Assembly (NCBI GenBank): GCA_028456385.1
Contig: JALNQF010000158.1
Location: 36,903 to 100,902 of the forward strand
From: Ophiosphaerella korrae
Taxonomy: Eukaryota; Ascomycota; Dothideomycetes; Pleosporales; Phaeosphaeriaceae
DNA length: 64,000 nt
Direction of reading: 5' to 3'
The notes under the pieces were generated by a model. It did not search any database. It was not told the origin of the DNA and worked only from the letters and a program-made list of their open reading frames with translations. Position numbers and translations under genes: made by a program. Each line of letters begins with the position of its first letter. The stretch's first letter is position 1. Below are positions 1-10,352 of this stretch, in pieces.

Positions 1-845
1 CCCGTATCAAGCCTGGTCATCCACATGAACCTCTCCCATTTGTCCTTGGGCATTTCAATCAGGGGTATCGCGAACAGTTGCGTCTTGCTGCGCATGCCAC
101 GAACAAAGAAGTCATCTTCGAGTAGCGCGTCGTCCATGAAGACTACTTGAGGATGCAACATGCTCTGGAAGTGAGACACTGCGCCAACAACAGCCTTCTG
201 AGCACGCTCATCGCTGCTGTACTCGACATAATCGGGTCGCGCATCGTGCCACATTGCAGGACAGCTATCCATGTCTATGCCGTTGATCTTCAAGACATCA
301 TCGAGCGAGATGTCGTCTCGGCCCATGAAGGCAGCGTGTACGTGGTTTCTACTCCACTTGGACATGTCACATACCAGCGGCAGGAGGTTGGACGCGCTCT
401 TCAAGCTTGACATGGCAAACAAGACGTTGCGGTTCGCCCTGTCATAGCCATTGGTCACCTGGGCATACTTGCGCAGGGTCTTGGCGAGGCGATAGAACCT
501 GATGTGGCCGTCGAAGGTATGCGGTGGGCCATCTTTGGACAGTGTGGTGCCCGGAGGCGGGCCGGTGGGTCCGGTGGTGTCGTCGTAGGCGCGGGGCGGT
601 TCGTAGGCAGGCGCAATGGCAGGGCCCAATGGGCTCTGCTGCCATCCAAAGCTGCTCAGGACCATGTAGACAGAAAACAGCCCCACAATCGCCAGCAGCA
701 TCCGCCTCCGTCGCCAGCGAAAGGCATGGCTCCAGGCCGGCCAGCCAGACGGGCGTGCCCGCGCAAATCTGTGGTCGTCGTCTTTCTTGCCCAACTCTTC
801 ATCGCCGGGGAGCATGGCTCTGCCCAGCATGTGCCCGCGAATCAT
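1..845 (-). CDS. Membrane-anchored glycosyltransferase-like protein (3' end outside window)
   Basis: One frame stays open from an ATG at 845 down to the window edge (281 codons seen), so only the N-terminal part is present. Residues 1-48 are charged and end in an Arg cluster (RWRRRR). Residues about 49-63 are hydrophobic (MLLAIVGLFSVYMVL), which suggests a type II signal anchor with the rest in the Golgi lumen. A Pro/Gly-rich stem follows, then a globular part with HVHAAFMGRDDISLDDV, CPAMWHDARPDY and VVFMDDALLEDDFF. The acidic clusters resemble nucleotide-sugar-binding DD/DxD sites, and I recall similar proteins in fungal genomes annotated loosely as glycosyltransferases. The open frame and topology are seen directly; the enzymatic role is inference. 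No intron is needed. Confidence 0.6.
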   Translation of the reverse strand, partial: MIRGHMLGRAMLPGDEELGKKDDDHRFARARPSGWPAWSHAFRWRRRRMLLAIVGLFSVYMVLSSFGWQQSPLGPAIAPAYEPPRAYDDTTGPTGPPPGTTLSKDGPPHTFDGHIRFYRLAKTLRKYAQVTNGYDRANRNVLFAMSSLKSASNLLPLVCDMSKWSRNHVHAAFMGRDDISLDDVLKINGIDMDSCPAMWHDARPDYVEYSSDERAQKAVVGAVSHFQSMLHPQVVFMDDALLEDDFFVRGMRSKTQLFAIPLIEMPKDKWERFMWMTRLDT

Positions 846-1130
846 TCCCTCCTGCAGCCACCCACGGTTTGCTGAACGTCCTCTTGCTTGCATGCGCACA
901 GCTGCAGAATTGTCATTGTGTTGGGTGTCTCGGGGGAGCAAGCTCGTATCGACACACAAAACACGGAGCAGAAACGTCGACAGACCATGGCCAGGTGTGT
1001 TTTGCTGACGTGAAACTTGACACGCACGTCATCCCTGTCTGCCACTTAGCCGCACGGGCAACCACTATCCTTGCATCCGACACATGACATGAAATTCATA
1101 TATCTCCAATCAACCAGCGATAGATTCAAT

Positions 1131-2841
1131 CTACCTACGCCCAATCCACGCTTTCTCGTGCTCTGCTAGCCTCTTGTCTGCCTTCGCCAGCGCCTCCCTC
1201 AGCGCCTTCTCATTCCTTGGCTTGAAAATAACCTTGTAGTGCCTACACATGGTCACCAAACTGGTAGGATCAGCACTGCCTCGCACAGGATGGACATCGA
1301 CCTCTGAGTCCGAAACCAACTCAAAGCTATTCAGCATTCGCAGAAAGACAAGATACAGCTCGCGATTGGCCAGCAGTGAGCCGGCACACATTCGATAGCC
1401 CAGCCCATATGTGAAGAGCGGTGCATCGGGCTGCTCCAGCCAGCGCGAGGGCCGGAATTCTTCTGGGTCGCGCCACACCTCAGGGTCTGTGTCAAGGTTA
1501 GTACCTGAAATGCGTTGGTAGCCGACAGCACTAGGGCGTGACCTACCCATGTTACATGCCCATGCATTCAAGTATATCGTGCTTCCAGCTGGAATCACCT
1601 TGCCTTCATACACTACATCCTTCACCGTTGCACGTGGCAGCGCAAGCCTGAGCACAGTGTAGAATCTCAAACACTCTCGCACAAGCGCGACAATGTACTG
1701 GCACTTCTGGTCGTCGTATGCATCGCCGAGTGGCTCTTGTTCCGAGTAATACTTTCGTATCTCCTCAATGGCTTTCTTCTGTATGTCTGGTCGTTGTGCT
1801 AGGAGAGCGACGCTCCACTGCACGAGCGTAGTGATCGTATCCAGGCCTCCCGAAAGCATTGTCAAACTGATAGATGTCAATTCCTCCTTGTTCAACGCTG
1901 CCTCTTTGTCTTGGATGATGTTTGCTTGAATGCATGGCTTATGGATACCCTTTTCCATCCTATCATCCAGGTCACGATTCAATCGGGTCAAATACACATC
2001 TCGCCTGTTGCGGTAGTCCTTCGCAGCCTTTGTCCCTCCGCTGAATGGATTCATTCGCAGGATAGGGATATAATCTTGAAGATTGCCCGTTGTACTCCTA
2101 AACTTCGAAATCGCCGCTTCAACTTCACAAATCTCGTGAAACATGGGATCATGCCGGCTTTCCATTCGTGTTCCCCAGTTCAACGTAAGTGCGAGTGATA
2201 ACGAAAGGCGTTCGATCATTGGCATCGGATCCACACCGACAGTTCCCGCCTTCCCGGACTCGAAACCATCCTTGACGAACTCCTTGGTCTCAAGATCTAG
2301 GTGGTCGATATAAGTTGCTATCGAAGGCTTGTTCAGAGCAGATGCCGCGCCCTTCCTCCTCCGCTTAAGAGAATCATTGAAAGGCGAAGTTCCAATTGTT
2401 GTTCCTGCAGTATTAGATAGTACCTGTCATTCTCTGTCAGTTTTCCTTGGCTCAAATTCAGTTGCCTCAACCCACCTTATGAAAGGTCCAGAACACAGGT
2501 CGCGAGCTCAGTGCCTGACTATTCCCACCGAATATCTTTCTCGCCGCCTCTGCACTGTTCACCACAATGACCGGCTCATTCCCCAACTGGATCTGATACA
2601 CCGCACCAAACGTCTTGCTCCACTCTCGGTACTTTTCGGCAGCATTGTACTTGATGTTCGGAATGTTGCCGACGAGCGGCCAATTTGTGGGACCTGAGAA
2701 GCCTTTGACGCGTCGCGAGTATCGTGTGAACTCATTGGCAATAATATACGACACCGGAATGGTGATGAAGAGAACCAATAATGATCGCAGCGGATGTTCG
2801 GCGAATTGCGAGGAGATGGGGTTAACGATTATGGAGGTCAT
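1131..2841 (-). CDS. Cytochrome P450, CYP504-like (phenylacetate hydroxylase type)
   Basis: Three exons, 2841-2476, 2423-1547 and 1486-1131, encode about 532 aa, the normal length of a microsomal P450. An N-terminal hydrophobic anchor (residues about 18-36) is followed by a Pro-rich hinge (GPTNWPLVGNIPNI). The I-helix reads MLSGGLDTITTL, the ExxR motif is ECLR, and the heme loop is TYGLGYRMCAGS with the Cys thiolate ligand. The stretch around the first junction (TFHK then VLSNTAGTTIGTSPFNDS) and RMCAGSLLANRELY match what I know of CYP504 enzymes, which ortho-hydroxylate phenylacetate or 3-hydroxyphenylacetate on the way to homogentisate. The second intron (1546-1487) is 60 nt, in frame and stop-free, with branch point TACTAAC. 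Removing it restores the usual N-x-D-P-E-V-W run. The family call is fairly safe; the exact substrate is inference. Confidence 0.88.
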
Positions 2842-3817
2842 GTTGGAGGATTGCTACGCTCCTCGAGTTTCGCCAAAGCACCAATGACAAAATCGCACAG
2901 CGGGAGTCATCGTTCTTTTATCCATCCGCACCGTTGGTGTATCTTCAGTGGTTGAAGGCGGCTAATGCGGGGAAATAGCATCACCTGTAGACTGCGGAAT
3001 TAGCGACCGTCGGCCAGACAAGCAAATAAGGATTCCGTAGTTTACGCACTGGTGATGTTTGATTGGGTAGTGGTGCGGAATGCCCTCAGTGCGTTCCGGT
3101 TCCGTGCACGTGAGAGTACCATGCAGGAACATGCATCGATGGTTCAGCGTCAACGACTCCAACGATATCGTAGTGCATTCTTCAAGATAGTTTTTAACTG
3201 TGTTCCGTCTCGTATTAGTCTAGATATGCTAAGAGGTTCAATTATATGAAGTTATAGCCCATACGACAAGCAAATTTCTAGAATGCTCAACAATGCTGGT
3301 TCTACTCCTAGTACTTTTTCGAAAGCCCTTTTCCTTATTTTCAAGTTCTTTTATAAAGCTCTCAAATGTATAGAGTCAGTAGATGTTCGGATCACGGCTC
3401 AGAAGGACGAAGTTCGAAGTAGTCATTCTACAAGCACACAAGAGTGGATAAAGTCGAAACTTTCGAGTCAATTATTTCAAAGTAGTAGGACACCATTTGG
3501 TCACGCCTCAATGTATCCCAAGCTTGGGTCATTCTATGTCCATACCACACAGTCTTCAAGCCAGTACGAGCCGTACGCTAGTCACTAAAATAAGTGTCTG
3601 CAGTCACTCCTTCGACAACATTACTGTCATAGAGACACAACATAAACTCGTAGCTAACAGTTCATTGAGTCAAGAGTTGCCGGGAAACTGCATAAATAAC
3701 ATTGATAGAGAACTGAAATTATAACCATAACATCACGAACTTTATTACCTCACACAATTCCGATTATCACCTCAAATTCCAAATTCCAAACTCTAGAACA
3801 ATTGAACTACAGGCAAG
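2842..3817. other. Intergenic, AT-rich, no gene recognised
   Basis: This holds the upstream region of the P450 and of the small unknown gene at 3818. Open frames are short and do not look like protein. I see no repeat structure beyond AT-rich low complexity. Confidence 0.5.
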
Positions 3818-4472
3818 ATGTCGGGATCGAGTAGCCCATCAAAGGGTCCTTCGGACACACCATCGAGCCATCTTCCCAACTGTCCTCTTACGGCTCTCCT
3901 TGCAACCAAGAACGTAGAGGCTATTTTCAACGCCAATACGGACATCCATGTCAACATGAATGACTTTCGAATTAAGCCCCAGGGAGAGAAAATACCGATG
4001 GGCACTAACTTTTGGGTAGTTGGAGTTCCAACACCACTACAGGCCCTTTTTCTAGCTATACGTTGGGCGGTACATTCGACTTTGATGCGGCCGTGGCTGC
4101 AGCCAATCGCAGCGGCTGGTTGATACAAAATTACCACTTCCCCAGTGAAAAACTTCAACAGTGGCATAAGCAATTCAAAGATGCATCCTTGACAGATTCA
4201 TCATCTTACGGACAGTTTGTGTCAAGTACTTTCGGATATATCCTATCACGGAAGGATCCGAAAACAAATGAAGATATACCTCTTACGGGGATTACAACAA
4301 ATCGTACGTATACTTTCAATCGGTTTTTGCAGATGTTAACTATAGAACAGTTTTTGGGGCACTGCTTGAAGTTGAGGGCGGGAGGTGGACAGATAGGGAA
4401 GACCTAAGACTTTTTCATCATCAGTACATGCCCACAGGTGCCCCTCTTGGATGGCGCATAACGATACTTTAA
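3818..4472 (+). pseudogene. Unknown gene with two apparent frame breaks
   Basis: Protein-like sequence runs from an ATG at 3818 (SGSSSPSKGPSDTPSS, then LLATKNVEAIFNANTDIHVNMNDF) but changes frame twice. At about 4010 the sense jumps to the frame reading GSWSSNTTTGPFSSYTLGGTF. One extra T in the TTTTGGG run would join the two. At about 4305-4331 it jumps to a frame ending in LLEVEGGRWTDREDL and GAPLGWRITIL, with a TAA at 4470. GTACGT..TTGCAG at the second site would be only a 29-nt intron, too short to be normal. The product would be about 210 aa with no signal peptide and no family I recognise. It could be a pseudogene, a gene with introns I cannot place, or sequencing indels. Confidence 0.4.
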
Positions 4473-5876
4473 TCAGGGGAAGGCAAATTGAGAGATGGTC
4501 AGGTACTATTCCTCTTCAGGCATTATTGTTTTGTAAGCGTAGATTTGCATATCAATTGTGCATGCGTTGGCGCTTTAACCCTTAATGTAATACTTTAGAA
4601 CCGAATGATTCATTATCGTACTTTCCTGAGTACACTCACAACCCATACGGCTCCCGATACCAATAGATGTAAATGGTTCAATGTGCTCATAAATCACCAT
4701 AAATATGAATCTAGCATTCACCAGGGATACAAACGACGCTGAAGAACCACTTTTGCGCAACACATTTTTCTCATCATCTGATAATTAATCAACTTGATTT
4801 AAAAACTGATTCATACTGTTTGGAGATCTAGTACGAGCTGGTTTAAAATTATTGTTCCCGGCTTGAAATCTCGTCTGGCGTTTACCTAGTTCATTCTATG
4901 TAATTTTCAGAACATTCGTCATAGTCCGTTCCTGAACACTCTACCTATTCTAATCAAGGCGTCTTAGGTGGATTTGGAGCAATACATGCCCGATGTTCAC
5001 ATACGGTTTCTGTCCAGCTTTTGCGATCATTGCAGCTATAATATTCACGAAAGGACTGGACATATCCGCTACCACAGCCCCATGCTAGTTTATCTTCACT
5101 CATTCGCCCTATTAATGTCCGGCGTTCCTCTTTTCAGCTCGGCTTTTTCAGGCCTGTGAATGATAACTTTCTCCAGTTGCCGAGATCATAAACTGACTAT
5201 TGACCTCAGGAACCTTTCCCGTCTCCGCCTCGAATTCAAATCAACATTGAATTACAAATGTGACAATGTGCCTTCGTTCTGTCATAATGTCATTGAATGA
5301 CCAAGATGTGCGCATGTTGATAAGTGAGATCATCCTTCTCAAAATAAGATAAAATATTCGACCGAATTTTTGCGGTTATCGTTTTGCCGACGTTGGGAAA
5401 ACTTTAGGTATGTGTTGGCTCCAAGCCTCGAGACCTATGTCGCTATAGTCCTGAGTCACGGCATCGGTGTAGCTGCTCAAAGTGGCACGGTCGGCAAACG
5501 GCAGATGCTCAGCCATCCAAACGGAGCATCCTCAATTTTCATACCGCTGCACCCTCCACTTCACAGCTCTAGAATCCCACAACTGTCCAACGCATCAATA
5601 AGTCACGGGCTTCAAGCGCTGTCTTAGAATTTAGCGAGAAGTATGACCTCTAGTCTGATTGTCTGGCTGTGATGTGCGTTCGTTGGCTATATATACGAAA
5701 TCACGAACAATTGACTGATACTTCAACCTTACGATAAGCTTCCCAATTTTACCAACAAACATAAACAGCTTACCGCACCATTTCTTCTGCCACATTGGCT
5801 CTCTCACTTCTCCCGTACGGCCTCTAGACATCACTCCGACATCACGATCCTTGGCAGAACACAGCTGAACTAGTTC
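4473..5876. other. Intergenic, nothing recognised
   Basis: This is AT-rich sequence with only short open frames of unlikely composition. The last few hundred bases serve as leader and promoter of the gene at 5877. No clear TATA element can be assigned. Confidence 0.5.
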
Positions 5877-7718
5877 ATGAGCGCTCCCAATCAAAATTCA
5901 GGGCCGGCCCCGCACCAGGGCGAGCATCATTACATGCAGCACAATACCGGGGAACACGGTTTCAGCGACGCAACCGATTCGCACGAAGGGTCGGGAACCT
6001 TGCATGATTACTATGGTGCCTACGGCCAGCAATCCATGAGCACAAACGACTTTAGCCAATACGACGGCTCAAATCAACACCCTAAGGCCACGCCACATGC
6101 CCTGTACAGTTCACAGGTCCCCAAACCAGGATCTCAGGCAGGCTTCCAGTTTTCAGCTCGCAATGACCAGGGCCTAGTACGTGGCTACGGAAACTATGCT
6201 ACTCACTCCGATGCAGAACTTCAACACCAAGAACAGCGTGCTGGATTTACAACTGCTTCTGGAGCTCCTTTGTCGCACGCGATGGCTCACAGGTCCACCC
6301 CCTCTTTTGACAGAACGGCCGACCTCAGTTCCGTACAACCTCATTCTGAACGCACCAACGTTGACGTATTACAATCAAGTGAGCAGACTTTGTTAAGTCA
6401 GACAAAGTATGCTTCATTTCAAGGCTTGTTTCTAACTTCCGAAAACGCGAAGATTCATCGTCGCCAGGGAACCAGATTCAACCGTCTACCATATTACGAT
6501 CCAGACTCCGATCCTACGATTGCGGTCATTGAATCTGATCGCCACAGGCATGTCATGCGAATATACAACGCTATGACTAGTAGCGAACACGCTAAAGACA
6601 ACCGGGGCTCAATAGCCATGAAGCGATGGGTGGTTGAGGCACACTATCCACCAGATTTGGTAGAAGCCTATGCTCACAAATTGTTTGATTGCTTGCTCGC
6701 GCAAGCTAAGGAGGGCTTTCGTGGTTGGATACACAACGACTACGTCGCAGACGAGCGCAAGGGCGAAGATATTGACAAAGAGGTCAACTGCGCTGGTCGA
6801 TTGGACAACATCGTTCTTGCACTAGAGCAAGAAAAGACCATTTGTGAAGATGTCATGAATTCGGCGTGCCAGATTCGAATGTTTGTCAATGCCCCCAGGG
6901 CTTATGCCAACCGCAAGCATCAAAATCGTGTTGGCAACAGCAAAAGGGGGAGGACAAAGGACGGAACTGATTCCAACCCAAGGCCAATGAAAACACAAAG
7001 GCCTGGTGGCAAAAGGTCAAGGACTCTGTCGGCAACGAATCTGGAAGGACGTGTTTCAAGAGACACGACACCTCAGCAACAGCAACCACCACCACTGCAA
7101 ATACCGTCCTCATTCCCAGGCTTCCAAAAATCAGAGTCGCAGTTTCCCCTTTCTGGCCCTGTTATGGGAAACTATTCGGCTTCACATTCCACTCCTCTTG
7201 AAAGGGCAGGCAGGTTGGCAACACCCAGCTCACTCGGCCAGCATGGGATCAAGGCCATGTCACCACACACACCTTCACCTCAAATGCCTATTACCCCACA
7301 GTCACATATGCCACGCATGGCTACCGCACCTCCTTACCAACAATCCACGTTCGTGTCCCCGCCACCTCTTTTGCATGACCACTTCTCTGCGCCAGCCTCA
7401 CCCGACGAGTCAATCCCTCTTGGCATGAGCCCAGCGTTTGACAACTGGAACAACGGCAGAAAACTTTCTGGGCTTCTACAAGGAGCCTATAAGCAGGAGA
7501 AAACGCCCATAGACCCCATACTGTTGGAAGGCATTGTCGACCATGACATATTTAGTCAAACTCCCGATGCCTTCACTGCGCTCAGCGACATTGAAGGACT
7601 GCAATCATATCACCCCGATGATGGCGTAGGCCATCATACGTTTGAGGAACTGTGGGCGATGCAAAATGACGCCCAGAATTTCTCGCACAGCGCCGGACCT
7701 GCTGACGACCAGACATGA
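5877..7718 (+). CDS. Unknown protein, paralogue of the gene at 10353; possibly nuclear
   Basis: A single exon from an ATG (TTCATGAGC) gives 613 aa. Residues 1-175 are polar and Gln/His/Ser-rich. A compact conserved-looking block spans about 175-360, with YYDPDSDPTIAVIESDRHRH, MKRWVVEAHYPPDLVEA, EGFRGWIHNDYVADERKGED and EKTICEDVMNSACQIRMFV, ending in a basic tail (RKHQNRVGNSKRGRTK). The remainder is Pro/Gln/Ser-rich and disordered, with an acidic C-terminus (DDGVGHHTFEELWAMQ). One ordered block plus a basic patch and long disordered flanks suggests a nuclear regulator, but I see no known DNA-binding motif. I recall similar uncharacterised proteins in Pleosporales. The block aligns in order with residues about 35-205 of the gene at 10353, pointing to an old local duplication. 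Confidence 0.8.
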   Translation: MSAPNQNSGPAPHQGEHHYMQHNTGEHGFSDATDSHEGSGTLHDYYGAYGQQSMSTNDFSQYDGSNQHPKATPHALYSSQVPKPGSQAGFQFSARNDQGLVRGYGNYATHSDAELQHQEQRAGFTTASGAPLSHAMAHRSTPSFDRTADLSSVQPHSERTNVDVLQSSEQTLLSQTKYASFQGLFLTSENAKIHRRQGTRFNRLPYYDPDSDPTIAVIESDRHRHVMRIYNAMTSSEHAKDNRGSIAMKRWVVEAHYPPDLVEAYAHKLFDCLLAQAKEGFRGWIHNDYVADERKGEDIDKEVNCAGRLDNIVLALEQEKTICEDVMNSACQIRMFVNAPRAYANRKHQNRVGNSKRGRTKDGTDSNPRPMKTQRPGGKRSRTLSATNLEGRVSRDTTPQQQQPPPLQIPSSFPGFQKSESQFPLSGPVMGNYSASHSTPLERAGRLATPSSLGQHGIKAMSPHTPSPQMPITPQSHMPRMATAPPYQQSTFVSPPPLLHDHFSAPASPDESIPLGMSPAFDNWNNGRKLSGLLQGAYKQEKTPIDPILLEGIVDHDIFSQTPDAFTALSDIEGLQSYHPDDGVGHHTFEELWAMQNDAQNFSHSAGPADDQT

Positions 7719-10352
7719 CTTTGATTTGACTTTCCGTTCGACGATGATACCACTTGGCGGCTTTAGAGGTTCACGAGGTTTCGCTTTGCTATTTTAGATG
7801 TTGTTTTGGATTGGATTTGGCATAATTCGGCGTTAATCACAGGCCCCGGTGGGTGCTGTGGGATAGCATTTCATGCGTGTGTTGTCTTTTGTTAGTTTTT
7901 AGATTAGAGATATCCTCGTCTTGTTGTTCTTACTAGGCTATATGTATTCTTAGGGGCTTAGCACATTCTCAAAGCAATTTGAACTAGTGTTTTCGCATGA
8001 TCTTTAAGGTGCTTCGTGAAATTGCCAAATTGCGTGATGTAGACGGGGGTTGTGAATTGTCAACATTGACCTTGCTTCACACAAACTTTTCAGCACCGCA
8101 GCCTCCGGAACATTCATATGAGCTTGAATTCTACCCCCTTTACGGCCTACGCCCATGCTACTTCCTTTTACTCCTTCGCTCTCGCAGTGCTGAGCAGTCT
8201 CGATACTTTCTCCAAGTATTGCACCATGAATGATATGGCCACTCGACGATCGTGGCACACACTCGGCAACCCTTAGCTTGGTGACGTCTCTCGTAAGTGA
8301 TGGAGTGCCAGCCATGCAGGAACCAGGATAACTAACTTCCGTAGGTAAGATACCCTTAGAGTCAAGCTACTCAGGTCCCTTGCCCTCAGCTTGCCGCCGA
8401 TCATATGGCCTGAGTGATCATAGCTTAAAAGCCGGGAAAATTTGCCCTTCTGATGGCTCGTTGGTTGCAGGTAAACCACTGGTAATCTCGAGATGGCTTA
8501 TGTTTACTAGTCCATGTTGCTATCTTCGCGGAAAAGCTTTGCATAGTTACAGCGCACAACTTTTTGGAGACTACTAACATGAGACACCGCGTTTGGAAAG
8601 GATTGAGAGAAGTGACAACTTCGGAGTGGAGTACGTAACGTTGGAACGCTGTACCGTGACTAGGGTAACGCTCCAGGCCCCTCGGAGCGACGCTCCAAAG
8701 TTTTACTCCAAAACTCTCGTCACCGATGCCACGTGCTGAACGTAGTACGTAGATGGTATCGCGAAGGCCACAGCAAACGGATGTAAAATGCCTCGACAGA
8801 GAGCATCCGCGTCTATAGTTTGCTGCCTCATTCTTCATAGCGGCGCCTTGACTCACCGCCCGAGAGAGTAGTCAAGACAATATGGCTCAGCTCCGTGTAG
8901 CCGATTATATTGCGATGGACGATGCAAGGAAATACTTTCTTATAGCTATGAGGTCCCTAGCCTCTACATCGACGATCAGCAACAATACGCTGCTCAGAAT
9001 ACACCTCTTTCTGACACTCGGACATGTGTTGTACCTCGGCGAGAAACTGTTTCCTTAATAGGTTTCGCAGCTTTACGCGACGACGACGATGCTGAAGAAT
9101 CAAAACGATAAATAACAAACAACCGGCATTGGCCAGCAAGGGCACAAAATCATATTCACGGCACAAAAAGGTTAGGCCATATATTATGTAAACTTTAAGG
9201 GGGTATATTCATCCTTGGGTTCATCTGACATCGGCCGCATATCTGATCTTACGTTGACACAGAGACCAACGACTTGAAAATACATTATGGATCCTAATAT
9301 AGCACGACAGAATATTTTTTGCGGGATTATTGTCCAGAAGGGCTCATGGTGAGCTCGAGGTGTAACGAGACACCAAACACGGAGATGGTATTGGTAGGCC
9401 CCAGTCGCTGATCATATTGAGGTATCCTGCAATAACCTTTGCTTGTTTTTCTCATCCAACATTTAGGTATGTTCGCTTTTGCGCAGCCTCCTCTGGCCGA
9501 CGCTCACCACCACCCCATATTTGTTGATATCGCTTTCATCGTGCCCTAGTGCGGTTGACTTCTCACTTTACCGGTGGAACGAATCGTTGTGTGCGCCAGG
9601 ATCTTAGAGGATGCATCTTAATTATTGCCTATCACATTTATCGTGGGACTAATGAATCCACTGCGCTTGATGTCTCCTGACTCTTCTAATAGGTTTGTTT
9701 ACACCAAACTTCCAGGCCCTGGCGATGCGAATGTAGCTGTTCACGTATGCGTATACATAACTTCTAGAGCCGGTACACTCAGAGGTAGGTTATGCCATCT
9801 CTACTACGTGGTTTACGCGCTTTCTGTTACGTGCACGTCTATCGGCTTTCTAAAATCCCGGGCCCAACAGTGTAAGGTCAACGTTACCTAACGAATAGCT
9901 CGTGTATGTGCTTCAAGATTCTCAAGAGCTTGAATACATGGTCTGAATATGAGCGGGAATCATTATTAATCCTATTGGCTTTGAATCTACACAATGTTTG
10001 GAACCGTTCCCAGGGCAGTGGCTGGGGCGCGCAAACTTTCACTTCGCAGGGGTCACCACGACGCAACATGGTGCCGTAACTAGGCAGGAGCTTACCGATG
10101 TGTAAGAATAGGGATAGTTTGCTGGTTACAGGCGATTGCGGGCGCAGTCTCTCGTCCCTCTGACCCTCTGACTACTTAAGGATATTCTCCCACCCAAGAC
10201 GATCAACTCTACCGCAAAACGACCTCAGCCGAGCACTACAAGTTTTCAACCGCACAAAAAAACTCAACAAAGAACCTTAGCGGAAATCCCCGCAGTAAGT
10301 CATCTCCACTTCCGCCAGTCGATCTTCTAACTAAGCTCGAAGTTTCGACACC
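7719..10352. other. Intergenic between the two paralogues, no gene recognised
   Basis: This 2.6 kb stretch carries the 3' UTR of the upstream paralogue and the promoter of the downstream one. Open frames up to 143 codons (minus strand, 8425-8856) have no domain, signal or plausible splice continuation, so I leave them unannotated. No terminal repeats were found. Confidence 0.5.
10295..10342 (+). promoter_or_regulatory. Candidate 48-nt intron in the 5' leader
   Basis: GTAAGT at 10295, a TCTAAC branch-like site at 10325-10331 and an AG at 10341-10342 lie just upstream of the ATG at 10353. This fits a leader intron, but no transcript evidence is available here. Confidence 0.35.

Noticed and set aside
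8425..8856. 143-codon minus-strand frame between the paralogues
   Set aside because: No domain, irregular composition and no supporting splice sites; kept as intergenic.
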